The notes below the pieces were generated by a model. It worked only from the letters and a program-made list of their open reading frames with translations, was not told the origin of the DNA and did not search any database. Shown here piece by piece: positions 50,670 to 59,389 of a stretch of DNA of 64,000 nt. The stretch covers positions 186,001-250,000 of the forward strand of contig JANMDQ010000029.1 in the NCBI GenBank assembly GCA_031376385.1, given 5' to 3'. The position numbers were made by a program, and so were the translations under genes. Within the stretch, counting starts at the first letter, position 1. The number at the start of each line of letters is the position of its first letter. The stretch comes from Aquisediminimonas sp031376385 (lineage in GTDB: Bacteria; Pseudomonadota; Alphaproteobacteria; Sphingomonadales; Sphingomonadaceae).

Positions 50670-51170
50670 ATGTTCCAGTTCGCGGTCTCGTCCGGCACAA
50701 AGGAAGAGCTTTATCGAGATCTGCTCGCCGCCATTGACGCCGTGACAAAGGATGAACCGGACCCGATTGCCAATATGGCCAATGCCGCTGCGCTCATCTG
50801 GGAGTATCTGCCGGACCTCAATTGGGCGGGATTTTACCGCGTCATCGATGATGAATTGGTGCTGGGGCCGTTTCAAGGCAAAGTCGCGTGCATCCGCATA
50901 CCGCTTGGCAAGGGTGTCTGCGGCGCGGCGGCGGCGAGTGGCCAAACGCAGCTGGTTCCGGACGTTCACGCCTTCTCCGGCCATATTGCGTGTGACGCAG
51001 CTTCGCAGTCTGAAATTGTGGTTCCGCTGGTTAAGGAAGGCCGCGTTTTGGCGGTGCTGGATCTGGATAGCCCAAGCCTCAATCGCTTTGATTTGGAGGA
51101 TGCAGAAGGGCTCGAACGCGTTACAAAGCTGATCCAAAGCCGAATCTGGCCAAAAACGGGACAATTTTAA
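50670..51170 (+). CDS. msrC: Free methionine-(R)-sulfoxide reductase (GAF domain)
   Basis: Reduces free L-methionine-(R)-sulfoxide using a cysteine mechanism. The single GAF domain is intact in 166 residues: IWEYLPDLNWAGFYRVIDDE, LGPFQGKVACIRIPLGKGVC and FSGHIACDAASQSEIVVPLV. The three cysteines correspond to those of the E. coli enzyme: one in VACIRI, one in GKGVCG and the catalytic one in HIACDA. ATG 50670 has GGAG six bases upstream; ATG 50664 is too close. It is divergent from the preceding exported-protein gene. Confidence 0.94.
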   Translation: MFQFAVSSGTKEELYRDLLAAIDAVTKDEPDPIANMANAAALIWEYLPDLNWAGFYRVIDDELVLGPFQGKVACIRIPLGKGVCGAAAASGQTQLVPDVHAFSGHIACDAASQSEIVVPLVKEGRVLAVLDLDSPSLNRFDLEDAEGLERVTKLIQSRIWPKTGQF

Positions 51171-51283
51171 CCATTTCACGCGCTGGAAATTGGTGAAGCT
51201 GCTGTTAAGTTCCATGAACGAAAAATAAACCATGAGGCGAGTCGGCCCCATGCCGTTTGGAATAGTGTATCGGGAGCTTACGT

Positions 51284-52417
51284 ATGAATATCCTCAAAAC
51301 CTCTGCCATCGCGTTGATGATTGGCGCGCTTCCCGTTGCGGTGCAGGCTCAGCAAATGCCCGCAGGGGCCAACCATATGCCGCGGCCGATGGGGGGCGGG
51401 ATGCATGCACCCAAGCCTTCGATGCCGCACGTTGGCGGCCCCCGCAATTGGGGCCCGCGCCACAATGGCCGTTGGCAAATGGGCTACCGCGCTCCGGGTG
51501 GTTGGGGTGGATACCGCCGTCCCTTCGTCGGCTACGCGCTTCCTAGTTTCTGGATCAATCCTAGCTTCTATGTTGGCAATTACGGGAATTATGGTTTTTC
51601 CCGTCCGTCAAATGGCTATGGCTGGTCGCGTTACTATAATGATGCCGTGATGACGGACCGTTATGGTCGCGTGCAAGATTATGTCGAAGGCGTGGAATGG
51701 GATCGCTATGATCGCTATGACGATATTGCCAATAACGAAGATTATAGCGATTCTTACGGCTATAGCGATGATGGATATCGCGGCGATGACCGCCGCGCAT
51801 CTGAACGCTCACGGGGACGTGACCGGGACGGCGGCCTAGGTGGTGCCATTGTCGGCGGCGCCGTTGGTGCCATCGCAGGCAGTGTGATTGCCGGCCGTGG
51901 TGACCGCACAGCTGGTGCTTTGATCGGCGGCGGCGTGGGTGCCATTGGTGGTGCTGCAATTGACTCCAGTGATCGTGCAGGACGCGGCTACAAAGTCAAG
52001 CGACCGAAATATAGCCGCAACCGGGGCCGCGATATGGATTATGACTATGGCTATGATGCGCCAGACGGTGTGACGCAAAATGGCCAGTGGCAGGGTCAAT
52101 GGACTGGACGCTGGAACGACGGCCCAACCCAGACATGGGACGGCACTTATGAAGGTACTCGTCCGCATTGGGACAATGGTCGTCCGCAAGGCCGTCCGCC
52201 AGTTGTGACGCATCATCAGGGCGGCGGATATGGATACCGCCCGTCTTACGGCTACGGCGGGTCAGAAATCATCACTGTGACGGTTCAGTCACAACCTGTC
52301 GTGACAACCACGACAACGGTGACTGAGGAAGTGGTCTACGCTTCTGCTCCGCGCAAACGCTATGTCGCCAAGCGTCACTATAAGCCCCGGCCGAAGCCGC
52401 GTTGCGTCTGCCGCTAA
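51284..52417 (+). CDS. RcnB-like / glycine-zipper envelope protein
   Basis: A 377-residue exported protein. A signal peptide (LKTSAIALMIGALPVAVQA) precedes a Gly/Pro/Met/His-rich region (MPRPMGGGMHAPKPSMPHV), then an RcnB-like stretch with WINPSFYVGNYGNYGF and DRYGRVQDYVEGVEWDRYDR. The centre is a glycine-zipper pair, GGAIVGGAVGAIAGSVIAG and GALIGGGVGAIGGAAI, which inserts in or crosses membranes, flanked by Arg/Asp-rich linkers. The C-terminal part is Tyr/Gly-rich and ends basic with two cysteines. Probably an envelope structural or stress protein. A strong bidirectional terminator follows. Confidence 0.82.
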   Translation: MNILKTSAIALMIGALPVAVQAQQMPAGANHMPRPMGGGMHAPKPSMPHVGGPRNWGPRHNGRWQMGYRAPGGWGGYRRPFVGYALPSFWINPSFYVGNYGNYGFSRPSNGYGWSRYYNDAVMTDRYGRVQDYVEGVEWDRYDRYDDIANNEDYSDSYGYSDDGYRGDDRRASERSRGRDRDGGLGGAIVGGAVGAIAGSVIAGRGDRTAGALIGGGVGAIGGAAIDSSDRAGRGYKVKRPKYSRNRGRDMDYDYGYDAPDGVTQNGQWQGQWTGRWNDGPTQTWDGTYEGTRPHWDNGRPQGRPPVVTHHQGGGYGYRPSYGYGGSEIITVTVQSQPVVTTTTTVTEEVVYASAPRKRYVAKRHYKPRPKPRCVCR

Positions 52418-52439
52418 ACATCGGCCTCACATCGAAACG

Positions 52440-52471
52440 AAAAAGGGAGCTGCTGTTGCGGCTCCCTTTTT
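52440..52471. terminator. Bidirectional rho-independent terminator
   Basis: AAAAAGGGAGC (52440-52450) and GCTCCCTTTTT (52461-52471) form a perfect 11-base-pair stem with a ten-base loop, with T-runs on both strands. It separates the glycine-zipper gene from the convergent P450 gene. Confidence 0.9.
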
Positions 52472-52473
52472 CG

Positions 52474-53835
52474 TTATGCCAGCCGCATCGGCAGCCCGTC
52501 CTTAGGTTGCGGGATTGGCCAGGCCTGCCATTCGTTGCCGCTGCCTTCAGGCAGAGTGATCGTGCCCACTCTCAGCATATGCCACATCAGCATCTTCATT
52601 TGCATATAGGCAAAGTGCAGGCCCAAACACATATGCGCGCCGCCGCCAAACGGAACCCAAGCATATTTGTGGCGCGCCTTCACCTGTTCAGGCTCAAAGC
52701 GCATGGGATCAAAAGTCAGAGGGTCTGGCCAATGTTCGGCCATTTGGTGTGTATAGCCCGGTGAAACGCCCACATAAGTTCCAGCCTTGAAATCAAAGCC
52801 GCCAAAACTGAAATCCTTCACCGCGCGGCGCGGGATGGAGGGGACGGGCGGGATCATCCGTAGCGATTCCTTGAACGCATAATCTGTCAGCGTCAGATCA
52901 CTCAGCCGCTCATAAGGCAGATCATCGCCATTGACGCCAAGGCCCGCCATTTCTTCGCGCAGCTTCACTTGCCAATCCGGGTTCTTGCCGAGCATCATGA
53001 CCATGCTGGTGGCCGATGATGTGATTGTGTCATGGGCGGCCATCATCAGGAAATTCATGTGATCGATGATTTCGCCGTCAGTGAGAAGCTCACCTTCTTC
53101 ATTGGTCGCGCGGCAGAATTGGCTGAACATGTCTTGCGCATCAGAGGCGCGGCGCTTGGGCACTTCCTTCCCGAAATATTCGAGCAGAAACTTGCGGCCT
53201 GCCACCCCGCGCCCCATTTTTGTGCCAGGAATGGGCGTGCGGATAACCCCGACCGAGGCCTGCACCATGTCGACAAAAGCTTTGTTGATCTTGTCCGCGT
53301 CTGGCCCCCACGGAATTCCAAGGAAGGCACTTGCGGCAAGGTCCAGCGTCAGTTCCTTGATTGCGGGATAGAATTCAAAGCTCTTTCCTTTCCACGCCGC
53401 GACGCCTTTTTTGATGCCGTCATTGATCGCTGTTGCATAAAGCTTCATCGGCTCCGGCTTGAACGCAACGGACAGAGTTTTGCGGTGGACGCGGTGTTGT
53501 TCAAAATCCATCAGCATAAGGCCGCGCGGGAACAGCAGGTTCAGCACTGGTCCCCAGCCTTGTTCGGATGAGAAGACTTTATCCCGGTCAAACATCACCA
53601 GCTCATTCGCATCTGGCCCCATCATCTGGACAAACCGGCCACCAAAGCTGTTGATGCGGTACACAGGACCGTACTTGGCCACCATGCGCTTTTGAAACGC
53701 AAGTGGGTCTTTCAATTGCTCAAAGGTGACGCCAAACAGAGGTAAGCCTTTTTCGCCCGGAACATGATTGGTTTCGCTTTCCGGCGGACGCGGCAGCCAA
53801 TGCGGGTTCGCTTCGTGGGTATGGGCATAGGCCAT
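52474..53835 (-). CDS. Cytochrome P450 (CYP110/class II-like)
   Basis: Heme monooxygenase of 453 residues. The I-helix oxygen-binding motif is MMAAHDTITSS, the ExxR is in FKESLRMIPP, and the heme loop is FGGGAHMCLGLH with Cys403. Together with DFEQHRVHRKTLSVAF and VPFGGG it looks like the CYP110/CYP51-like soluble bacterial type rather than CYP101/CYP153. No dedicated ferredoxin or reductase gene is adjacent, so redox partners must be encoded elsewhere. ATG 53835. Hydrophobic substrate (terpenoid, steroid or fatty acid) is likely but not identified. A small membrane-protein gene is divergent from it. Confidence 0.93.
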   Translation of the reverse strand: MAYAHTHEANPHWLPRPPESETNHVPGEKGLPLFGVTFEQLKDPLAFQKRMVAKYGPVYRINSFGGRFVQMMGPDANELVMFDRDKVFSSEQGWGPVLNLLFPRGLMLMDFEQHRVHRKTLSVAFKPEPMKLYATAINDGIKKGVAAWKGKSFEFYPAIKELTLDLAASAFLGIPWGPDADKINKAFVDMVQASVGVIRTPIPGTKMGRGVAGRKFLLEYFGKEVPKRRASDAQDMFSQFCRATNEEGELLTDGEIIDHMNFLMMAAHDTITSSATSMVMMLGKNPDWQVKLREEMAGLGVNGDDLPYERLSDLTLTDYAFKESLRMIPPVPSIPRRAVKDFSFGGFDFKAGTYVGVSPGYTHQMAEHWPDPLTFDPMRFEPEQVKARHKYAWVPFGGGAHMCLGLHFAYMQMKMLMWHMLRVGTITLPEGSGNEWQAWPIPQPKDGLPMRLA

Positions 53836-53941
53836 GGAAGTGCGTCCTTTGGTGATTAACAGGGATGTCAGTAAAATAGCTTGGGGAGAGTTTCAAGCGG
53901 CACCCCTTGAATCTTCGCGCGGAAAGATTGATATCCTGTTC

Positions 53942-54163
53942 ATGCGCAACACAATTTCCATCGTCATCGGCATGCTCGCCCTTATCCTTGTTGTTGTGGC
54001 GTTCATTCCACTCCTCGGCTGGGCCAACTGGATCATCATTCCGATCGCGGTTGTGGGCCTTGCTCTTGGGGCGATGTCAGACCAGACGAGCGGACGAAAT
54101 TTGAACTTGGTTGTCATTGGCATTGGCGTGCTGCGATTGGTTTTGGGCGGTGGCATTCTTTAA
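53942..54163 (+). CDS. Small membrane protein of unknown function
   Basis: A 73-residue protein with two hydrophobic helices, SIVIGMLALILVVVAFIPLL and WANWIIIPIAVVGLALGAM, and a third weaker one at the end (LVVIGIGVLRLVLGGGI). No domain is recognised, but similar short proteins occur widely in sphingomonads. ATG 53942 (MRNTIS) fits a normal small membrane protein; an upstream in-frame start at 53834 would overlap the P450 gene and is unlikely. It precedes the bactofilin gene by about 50 bases. Confidence 0.7.
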   Translation: MRNTISIVIGMLALILVVVAFIPLLGWANWIIIPIAVVGLALGAMSDQTSGRNLNLVVIGIGVLRLVLGGGIL

Positions 54164-54211
54164 GCTTTTTGCTTATCGAAGATCATCTTTCATTCAGCAC
54201 GGAGTCGCACC

Positions 54212-54628
54212 ATGGCATGGGGAAACAAAACCACAGAAGGCGGCGTCGCTTTGCCCAGCGTGAGCAGCGGTAGCGGTGGGGCCATGTCCTTCATTGGTAA
54301 TGAAGTGATCATTACAGGCAATGTGGCAGGCAAAGGCGATTTGCATCTTGATGGCACGGTCGACGGAGATCTCTCCTGCCAATCCCTGATTTTAGGCAGT
54401 GCAGGCCGAGTGAAGGGCAATGTCATGGCCGAACGCGCAACCGTGGCAGGCACTGTTGAAGGCACGCTCAACGTAGGGTCGCTCATCATTGAAAAGGCTG
54501 CGAGGATTGCCGGCGATATCACTTATCAAACCGTTTCGATTGAAAATGGCGCTCAAGTGGAGGGTCGTTTGACTCAACGACAAGCCGCTGGATCCGGCGA
54601 ATTGAAACTGGTGACATTGGCGGAATAA
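54212..54628 (+). CDS. Bactofilin
   Basis: A polymer-forming cytoskeletal protein of 138 residues that assembles into filaments without nucleotide. After a short Ser/Gly-rich tail the DUF583 beta-helix begins, with the usual rungs: FIGNEVIITGNVAGKGDLHL, DGTVDGDLSCQSLILGSAGR, VKGNVMAERATVAGTVEGTL, NVGSLIIEKAARIAGDI and YQTVSIENGAQVEGRL. ATG 54212. It may take part in cell shape or stalk/pole-related scaffolding. No peptidase partner (LmdC-like) is adjacent. Confidence 0.94.
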   Translation: MAWGNKTTEGGVALPSVSSGSGGAMSFIGNEVIITGNVAGKGDLHLDGTVDGDLSCQSLILGSAGRVKGNVMAERATVAGTVEGTLNVGSLIIEKAARIAGDITYQTVSIENGAQVEGRLTQRQAAGSGELKLVTLAE

Positions 54629-54636
54629 CCGACGCA

Positions 54637-55587
54637 ATGTCCTGTCTCACTGATTCAATTCCTACGCTGTCGCTTGCCAGCGCGGCTGGCGACCCATCGG
54701 GTTTCGCGGCCCAACTGGGTGCATCCTTTGAACACTATGGTTTCGCAATCATTGCTGACCACGGGATTGACGCAGGGCTAATCAAGCGCAGTTGGGATTT
54801 GACAGCGGACTTCTTCGCGCTTCCGACGGCCACAAAGCTTGCATATGACGCCAAGGGCAATGGCGGTCAGCGCGGCTACACAGCGTTCGGCACTGAAATT
54901 GCGAAAGATGCTGACAAGCATGACCTGAAGGAATTCTGGCATGTGGGCCGTGATTTACCCGCTGGCCATCGGTTCCGCGGTCACATGCCGGATAATGTCT
55001 GGCCCGCTGAGGTGCCGGAATTTCGTCAGTCGCTCTCTGCGCTTTACAACGCCTTCGACCTGGCGGGAGGGCAAATCCTCTCTGCCATTGCCCGCCACCT
55101 TGGCCTTGCTCCGGACTGGTTTGCGCCGACTGTGGACAGCGGCAACAGCATCCTTCGCCTACTCCATTATCCGCCAATCCCCGCCGATGCTGATGGAATA
55201 AGGGCAGGGGCGCATGAAGATATCAACACAATCACCCTGCTGCTCGGCGCAGAAGAGGCGGGGCTGCAATTGCTCGGCAAAGATGGGCAGTGGCTGGCGA
55301 TTGATCCGCCCAAGGGCGCAATGGTCGTCAATATTGGTGATATGTTGCAACGACTGACCAATAACCGGCTGCCCTCCACCACGCACCGCGTGATCAATCC
55401 CCCCCCCGAACGCCGCCATCTGCCGCGCTACTCAATGCCGTTCTTCCTGCATTTCGCGAGTGATTTTGTGATTGAGACGCTGCCCAGTTGCGTCGACGCA
55501 GCGCACCCTGACCTGTATCCGGAGCCGATTACCGCAGATGCTTATCTAAAGCAGCGATTGGTGGAAATTGGATTATTGAAGGGTTAG
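54637..55587 (+). CDS. Isopenicillin N synthase-like 2OG-Fe(II) oxygenase
   Basis: A 316-residue non-heme iron oxygenase. The DIOX_N region is SIPTLSLASAAGDPSGFAA and ASFEHYGFAIIADHGID, then the iron site: HED in GAHEDINTITLLL and the distal His in TTHRVINPPPE, with the 2OG-binding R-x-S in RYSMPFFLH. Sequence type follows IPNS/flavanone-hydroxylase-like bacterial enzymes, many of which hydroxylate amino acids, nucleobases or small acids. It begins eight bases after the bactofilin stop without a clear independent promoter. Substrate unknown. Confidence 0.9.
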   Translation: MSCLTDSIPTLSLASAAGDPSGFAAQLGASFEHYGFAIIADHGIDAGLIKRSWDLTADFFALPTATKLAYDAKGNGGQRGYTAFGTEIAKDADKHDLKEFWHVGRDLPAGHRFRGHMPDNVWPAEVPEFRQSLSALYNAFDLAGGQILSAIARHLGLAPDWFAPTVDSGNSILRLLHYPPIPADADGIRAGAHEDINTITLLLGAEEAGLQLLGKDGQWLAIDPPKGAMVVNIGDMLQRLTNNRLPSTTHRVINPPPERRHLPRYSMPFFLHFASDFVIETLPSCVDAAHPDLYPEPITADAYLKQRLVEIGLLKG

Positions 55588-55591
55588 ACGG

Positions 55592-55873
55592 TCAACGAAA
55601 ATTATCCGCATAGGCCTGCAATTTCAACGCCCTTGGTGCGGCGGCGACCACTGAATAACTCAACCCCTTACCATCAGCATAGGCCTTTGCCGCGTCCAAA
55701 GTCTTGAATTTGAGCGATAATTGACGACGCGTGTCGCCAGAGCCTGCCCAACCCATTAGCGGGTCAGCTGTTTGTGCCTCCACTGGCTCATATTCCAGCA
55801 CCCATTCATCAGTGCCTGCGCGGCCGGATTGCATGGCGTTCTTTGATTTTTGAATGATGCGTGCCTGTGTCAT
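55592..55873 (-). CDS. ETC complex I subunit, NDUFS4/NDUFA4-like
   Basis: A 93-residue accessory subunit of NADH:ubiquinone oxidoreductase (ETC_C1_NDUFA4 family), restricted to alphaproteobacteria and mitochondria. Matching blocks: ARIIQKSKNAMQSGRAGTDEWVLEYEP, split here as ARIIQKSKNAMQSGR and WVLEYEP, then MGWAGSGDTRRQLSLKF and AKAYADGKGLSYSV. ATG 55873. It lies four bases from the stop of the IPNS-like gene on the other strand and is just downstream of hrpB. Confidence 0.93.
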   Translation of the reverse strand: MTQARIIQKSKNAMQSGRAGTDEWVLEYEPVEAQTADPLMGWAGSGDTRRQLSLKFKTLDAAKAYADGKGLSYSVVAAAPRALKLQAYADNFR

Positions 55874-55891
55874 GCCCCGCCATTTCCCGAT

Positions 55892-58318
55892 TTAGCGGCC
55901 GCGATCAAGCGCCTTCTTTGTTTTGAGGCTCGCAATTGCCTGTGTGGGGTCGTCGGGCCAATTATGACGGGGATACCGCCCGCGCATATCTTTGACCACA
56001 TCGGCCCAGCTGCCGCGCCAGAAGCCAGGCAAATCGCGCGTTGTTTGAATAGGACGACCCGGCGGCGATGTGAGGCTAAGGACAAGCGGCACGTGGTTCG
56101 CGCCGACGCAAGGATGCTCCGCCAATCCGAAAAGTGCTTGGACACGCAACTCAACCGTTGGGCCTGCCTCCGCCGCATAATCAATAGCGTGGCTGGTTCC
56201 AGCCGGAGATCGAAATGATGGCGGGGCGAGGCGTTCAATTTCCTGTTGGCCATCCCAACCAATGATATTCGTGAGGGCGTTGTGAAGGGCGCCGGTGTCA
56301 ATCTCAGAAAGTTTGCGTTTGCCCATGACGATTGGAGTCAACCAATCTTCAAGGGTGGCGGTGAGGCTATCACCTTCCAATCCCGCCACACCCGCAAAGG
56401 CAGCACGAGTGCGCAGATGTGTTGAGGCTGGCGACCATGGCAGTGTGCTAAGACCGTGACTCAGAACGCCAGCAACCAATGCAGCGGCTATGGCTTCGGG
56501 GGTTGCGCTGCTGTTCTGCCCTTTGGACAGCAGGATTGCGCCCAGCCGCTTGCCTGTTTCAGTCTTGATGCCGCCCGTTGCGGGGTCAAATTCGACTTTG
56601 GTGCTGGTTTCGATCCGGTCTGCATAAAGCGACTCAATATCGTTCCACTCGATTTCAGCGGCGGACAAGATGCGTGCCCCCGATGCAGCGCCTTGGATAT
56701 CTGCTACGGCTAGCCATTCGCATTTGGCGAGTTGGTCTGTCGGATCCAGCCTGAAGCCGCGCCCGCCAACGCTTGCCCAATGTTCGCCTGAGGCATCTCG
56801 ACGGCGCGCAATGCGGTCGGGATAGGCAAGGGCAATGGCGATACTTATTCCCCTGCCGTCCCTTATAGGGGCTCGGGAGGGGAGTACGGTCGCCCACCGT
56901 TTCGCCAGCCTTCTTGCGCTCTCTGCCCTTGGCCCCCGTTCCCGCCGCCAACGCGCCACTCTTGTTTCCAGATCCACGCCCGTGCCGCCAAGGCCGCGTT
57001 CGCCAATTAGCACCGCGACTTCTGCCGCCTCATCTGCAAATCCAAGCTTGCCCGCCGCGATGAGCATATGGGCCAAGCGCGGTGGCAGGGGCAAGCGCGC
57101 CATCGCTTTGCCATGGGGCGTCGCACGGCCATCGCCCTCTACTGCACCCAGTAACGCCAATCGCTGGCGTGTCTCAGCAATGGCAGCAGCAGGCGGCGGA
57201 TCAAGCCAGCGCAGGCTTGCGGGTTCAGTCACACCCCAGAGCGCGCAATCAAGGGTAAGTGCGCAAAGGTCTGCCTCCAATATCTCTGGCGGGTCAAAGC
57301 GCGGAAGACCTGCTGTCGCGGCTTCCTCCCAAAGCCGGTAAGCAACGCCAGCTGATTGGCGCGCGGCACGACCTGCGCGCTGGGTGGCTGCGGCTTGGCT
57401 CACGCGCTCAGTCACCAGCCGCGCAACACCTGCCGCCCGGTCATAGCGGGGGCGGCGAGCGAGACCGGAGTCGATCACAATCCGAACGCCGTCGATGGTC
57501 AGGCTGGTTTCGGCTATAGAGGTGGCGAGGATGACTTTGCGATTGTCACTCCGCCTGATCGCCGCGCGCTGGTCTGCCGGATCAAGGGAGCCGTGGAGGC
57601 GGTGGATGTCAGCGGTGATACCGCCCAGCCGTTCCGCCGTGCGCTCGATTTCGCCAACGCCGGGCAGGAAGGCAAGCAAGTCGCCTTCCTCCTCGACAAG
57701 TGCGCGGCGTATTGCTGCAGCCATGTCATTCTCGATCCGCGCTTCGGCCTTGCGCCCGATATGGCGCAACGTGAGCGGATGGGACTTGCCTTCGCTTTCG
57801 ATGACAGGCGCTTCCCCCATTAATGCGGAAAAGCGGCTGCCATCCAATGTCGCTGACATGGCAATGACCCTTAGATCAGGCCGCAGACCCTCCTGTGCGT
57901 CGAGGGCCAAGGCCAGCCCAAAATCACTATCGAGGCTGCGTTCATGCACTTCATCAAACAGCACCGCCGACACGCCGGGCAAGTCTGGTTCGGCCTGGAT
58001 GCGGTTGACGAATATGCCTTCAGTGATAACCAATATGCGCGTTGCCGCAGACTGCTTGCTGTCCATCCGCGTCGCATAACCTATGGTTTGCCCGACAGGC
58101 TCTCCCGCCAATTCCGCCATGCGCTCCGCAGCTGCCCTTGCGGCCAAACGACGGGGGGAAAGGAGAAGAATTTGCCCCTTGCACCAAGGCTGATTGAGCA
58201 GGGCAGGGGCGATGGCCGTGGTCTTTCCCGCACCCGGCGGGGCGATTAGAACAGCGTTGGAGGCGTTGGAAAGAACATCTAAAAGGTCGGGGAGGACGGC
58301 ATGAATTGGGAGGTTCAC
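55892..58318 (-). CDS. hrpB: ATP-dependent helicase HrpB
   Basis: DEAH-box helicase of the HrpB family, 808 residues, of unclear cellular role. Walker A is APPGAGKTTAIAPA (about residues 28-41), the DEAH-type box is LFDEVHERSLDSD, then SATLDGSRFS (motif III), VILATSIAETSLTIDGV (motif V) and TQRAGRAARQSAGVAYRLW (motif VI). The HA2 region and the C-terminal HrpB domain (ending in WPDDPTQAI) complete it. It is seven bases upstream of the polyprenyl synthase stop on the same strand. Confidence 0.95.
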   Translation of the reverse strand: MNLPIHAVLPDLLDVLSNASNAVLIAPPGAGKTTAIAPALLNQPWCKGQILLLSPRRLAARAAAERMAELAGEPVGQTIGYATRMDSKQSAATRILVITEGIFVNRIQAEPDLPGVSAVLFDEVHERSLDSDFGLALALDAQEGLRPDLRVIAMSATLDGSRFSALMGEAPVIESEGKSHPLTLRHIGRKAEARIENDMAAAIRRALVEEEGDLLAFLPGVGEIERTAERLGGITADIHRLHGSLDPADQRAAIRRSDNRKVILATSIAETSLTIDGVRIVIDSGLARRPRYDRAAGVARLVTERVSQAAATQRAGRAARQSAGVAYRLWEEAATAGLPRFDPPEILEADLCALTLDCALWGVTEPASLRWLDPPPAAAIAETRQRLALLGAVEGDGRATPHGKAMARLPLPPRLAHMLIAAGKLGFADEAAEVAVLIGERGLGGTGVDLETRVARWRRERGPRAESARRLAKRWATVLPSRAPIRDGRGISIAIALAYPDRIARRRDASGEHWASVGGRGFRLDPTDQLAKCEWLAVADIQGAASGARILSAAEIEWNDIESLYADRIETSTKVEFDPATGGIKTETGKRLGAILLSKGQNSSATPEAIAAALVAGVLSHGLSTLPWSPASTHLRTRAAFAGVAGLEGDSLTATLEDWLTPIVMGKRKLSEIDTGALHNALTNIIGWDGQQEIERLAPPSFRSPAGTSHAIDYAAEAGPTVELRVQALFGLAEHPCVGANHVPLVLSLTSPPGRPIQTTRDLPGFWRGSWADVVKDMRGRYPRHNWPDDPTQAIASLKTKKALDRGR

Positions 58319-58324
58319 TGGTCC

Positions 58325-59338
58325 CTAATAAGCCCGGGCGATCGCAAACTCCACCGCCTCGGTTAGCGCCGCCTTGGCAGCACTGGTCGGAAACGGGCCC
58401 AGCGTGTCGATGGCGCGCTGACCGTAATGACGGGCGCGTTCCATGGTAGAGTCAACGGCTCCGGTTTTGGTCAGAAGCGTTTTGGCATAGGCCAAATCAT
58501 CGTCAGAAATGCGGCGGCCTTCGATGGCATCTTTCCAGAATGTCCGATCTGATTCTGATCCACGCGCATGGGCCAGAATGACAGGCAATGTCATTTTACC
58601 ATCGCGAAAATCGTCGCCGACACCTTTGCCCATGGTTTCGGCGTCTGAAACATAATCGATAGCATCGTCGACGAGTTGGAACGCAATGCCAAGATTACGG
58701 CCAAAGCTATCGAGCGCCAGTTCAGTCGTTTCGTCACGTTCCGCGACAGCGGCTGCGACGCGACAGGCTGCGGCGAACAGTGCCGCGGTCTTCGCGCCGA
58801 TAATGTCGAGATAGCGTTCTTCAGTCGTGTCGATCCGGCCTTGCGCGGTCAATTGATTGACTTCGCCTTCCGCGATCACAGCACTGGCCCCGGATAGGAT
58901 TTTCAGGACTTTCAGGCTGCCGTCTTCAACCATCAGTTCAAATGCGCGGCTGAACAGGAAATCACCGACTAGAACGCTTGCGGGATTGCCCCACACATTA
59001 TTCGCTGTTTTGCGCCCGCGCCGCAGATCAGACCCGTCAACCACATCATCATGCAGCAGGGTTGCCGTGTGAATAAACTCCACCGTTGCCGCCAGTTTAT
59101 AATGACGGTCGCCGGGATAATCGAGAAGCTTGGCCGACGCGAGCGTCAGCATCGGCCGCATTCGCTTCCCACCACCGGATATCAAATGACCGGCAAGTTC
59201 TGGGATCAGCGGCACATTGCTATTCATTCGATTCAGGATGACGCTGTTGACTTGGTTCATGCCGCCCGCGACCAGATTGATCAGCGGATCAAGCGTTGGT
59301 TCGCGGCTAGGCGTAATGCGGTGGATGGTCGCGCTCAT
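58325..59338 (-). CDS. Long-chain all-trans polyprenyl diphosphate synthase
   Basis: Makes the isoprenoid side chain of ubiquinone (octa- to decaprenyl). The 337-residue protein has GGGKRMRPMLTLASAKL, the first Asp-rich motif in LLHDDVVDGSDLRRGR with DDxxD, and the second in LVDDAIDYVSD. The DDVVD motif with small residues around it, and the 337-residue size, fit the IspB/DdsA type rather than the farnesyl synthase. Chain length cannot be read safely. ATG 59338. Transcribed with hrpB; the DUF808 gene lies upstream. Confidence 0.93.
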   Translation of the reverse strand: MSATIHRITPSREPTLDPLINLVAGGMNQVNSVILNRMNSNVPLIPELAGHLISGGGKRMRPMLTLASAKLLDYPGDRHYKLAATVEFIHTATLLHDDVVDGSDLRRGRKTANNVWGNPASVLVGDFLFSRAFELMVEDGSLKVLKILSGASAVIAEGEVNQLTAQGRIDTTEERYLDIIGAKTAALFAAACRVAAAVAERDETTELALDSFGRNLGIAFQLVDDAIDYVSDAETMGKGVGDDFRDGKMTLPVILAHARGSESDRTFWKDAIEGRRISDDDLAYAKTLLTKTGAVDSTMERARHYGQRAIDTLGPFPTSAAKAALTEAVEFAIARAY

Positions 59339-59389
59339 GAGTAAAGCTGTGCAGGATCAGTGCAGATTAGGCAAGTGCGCCCTTAGGTC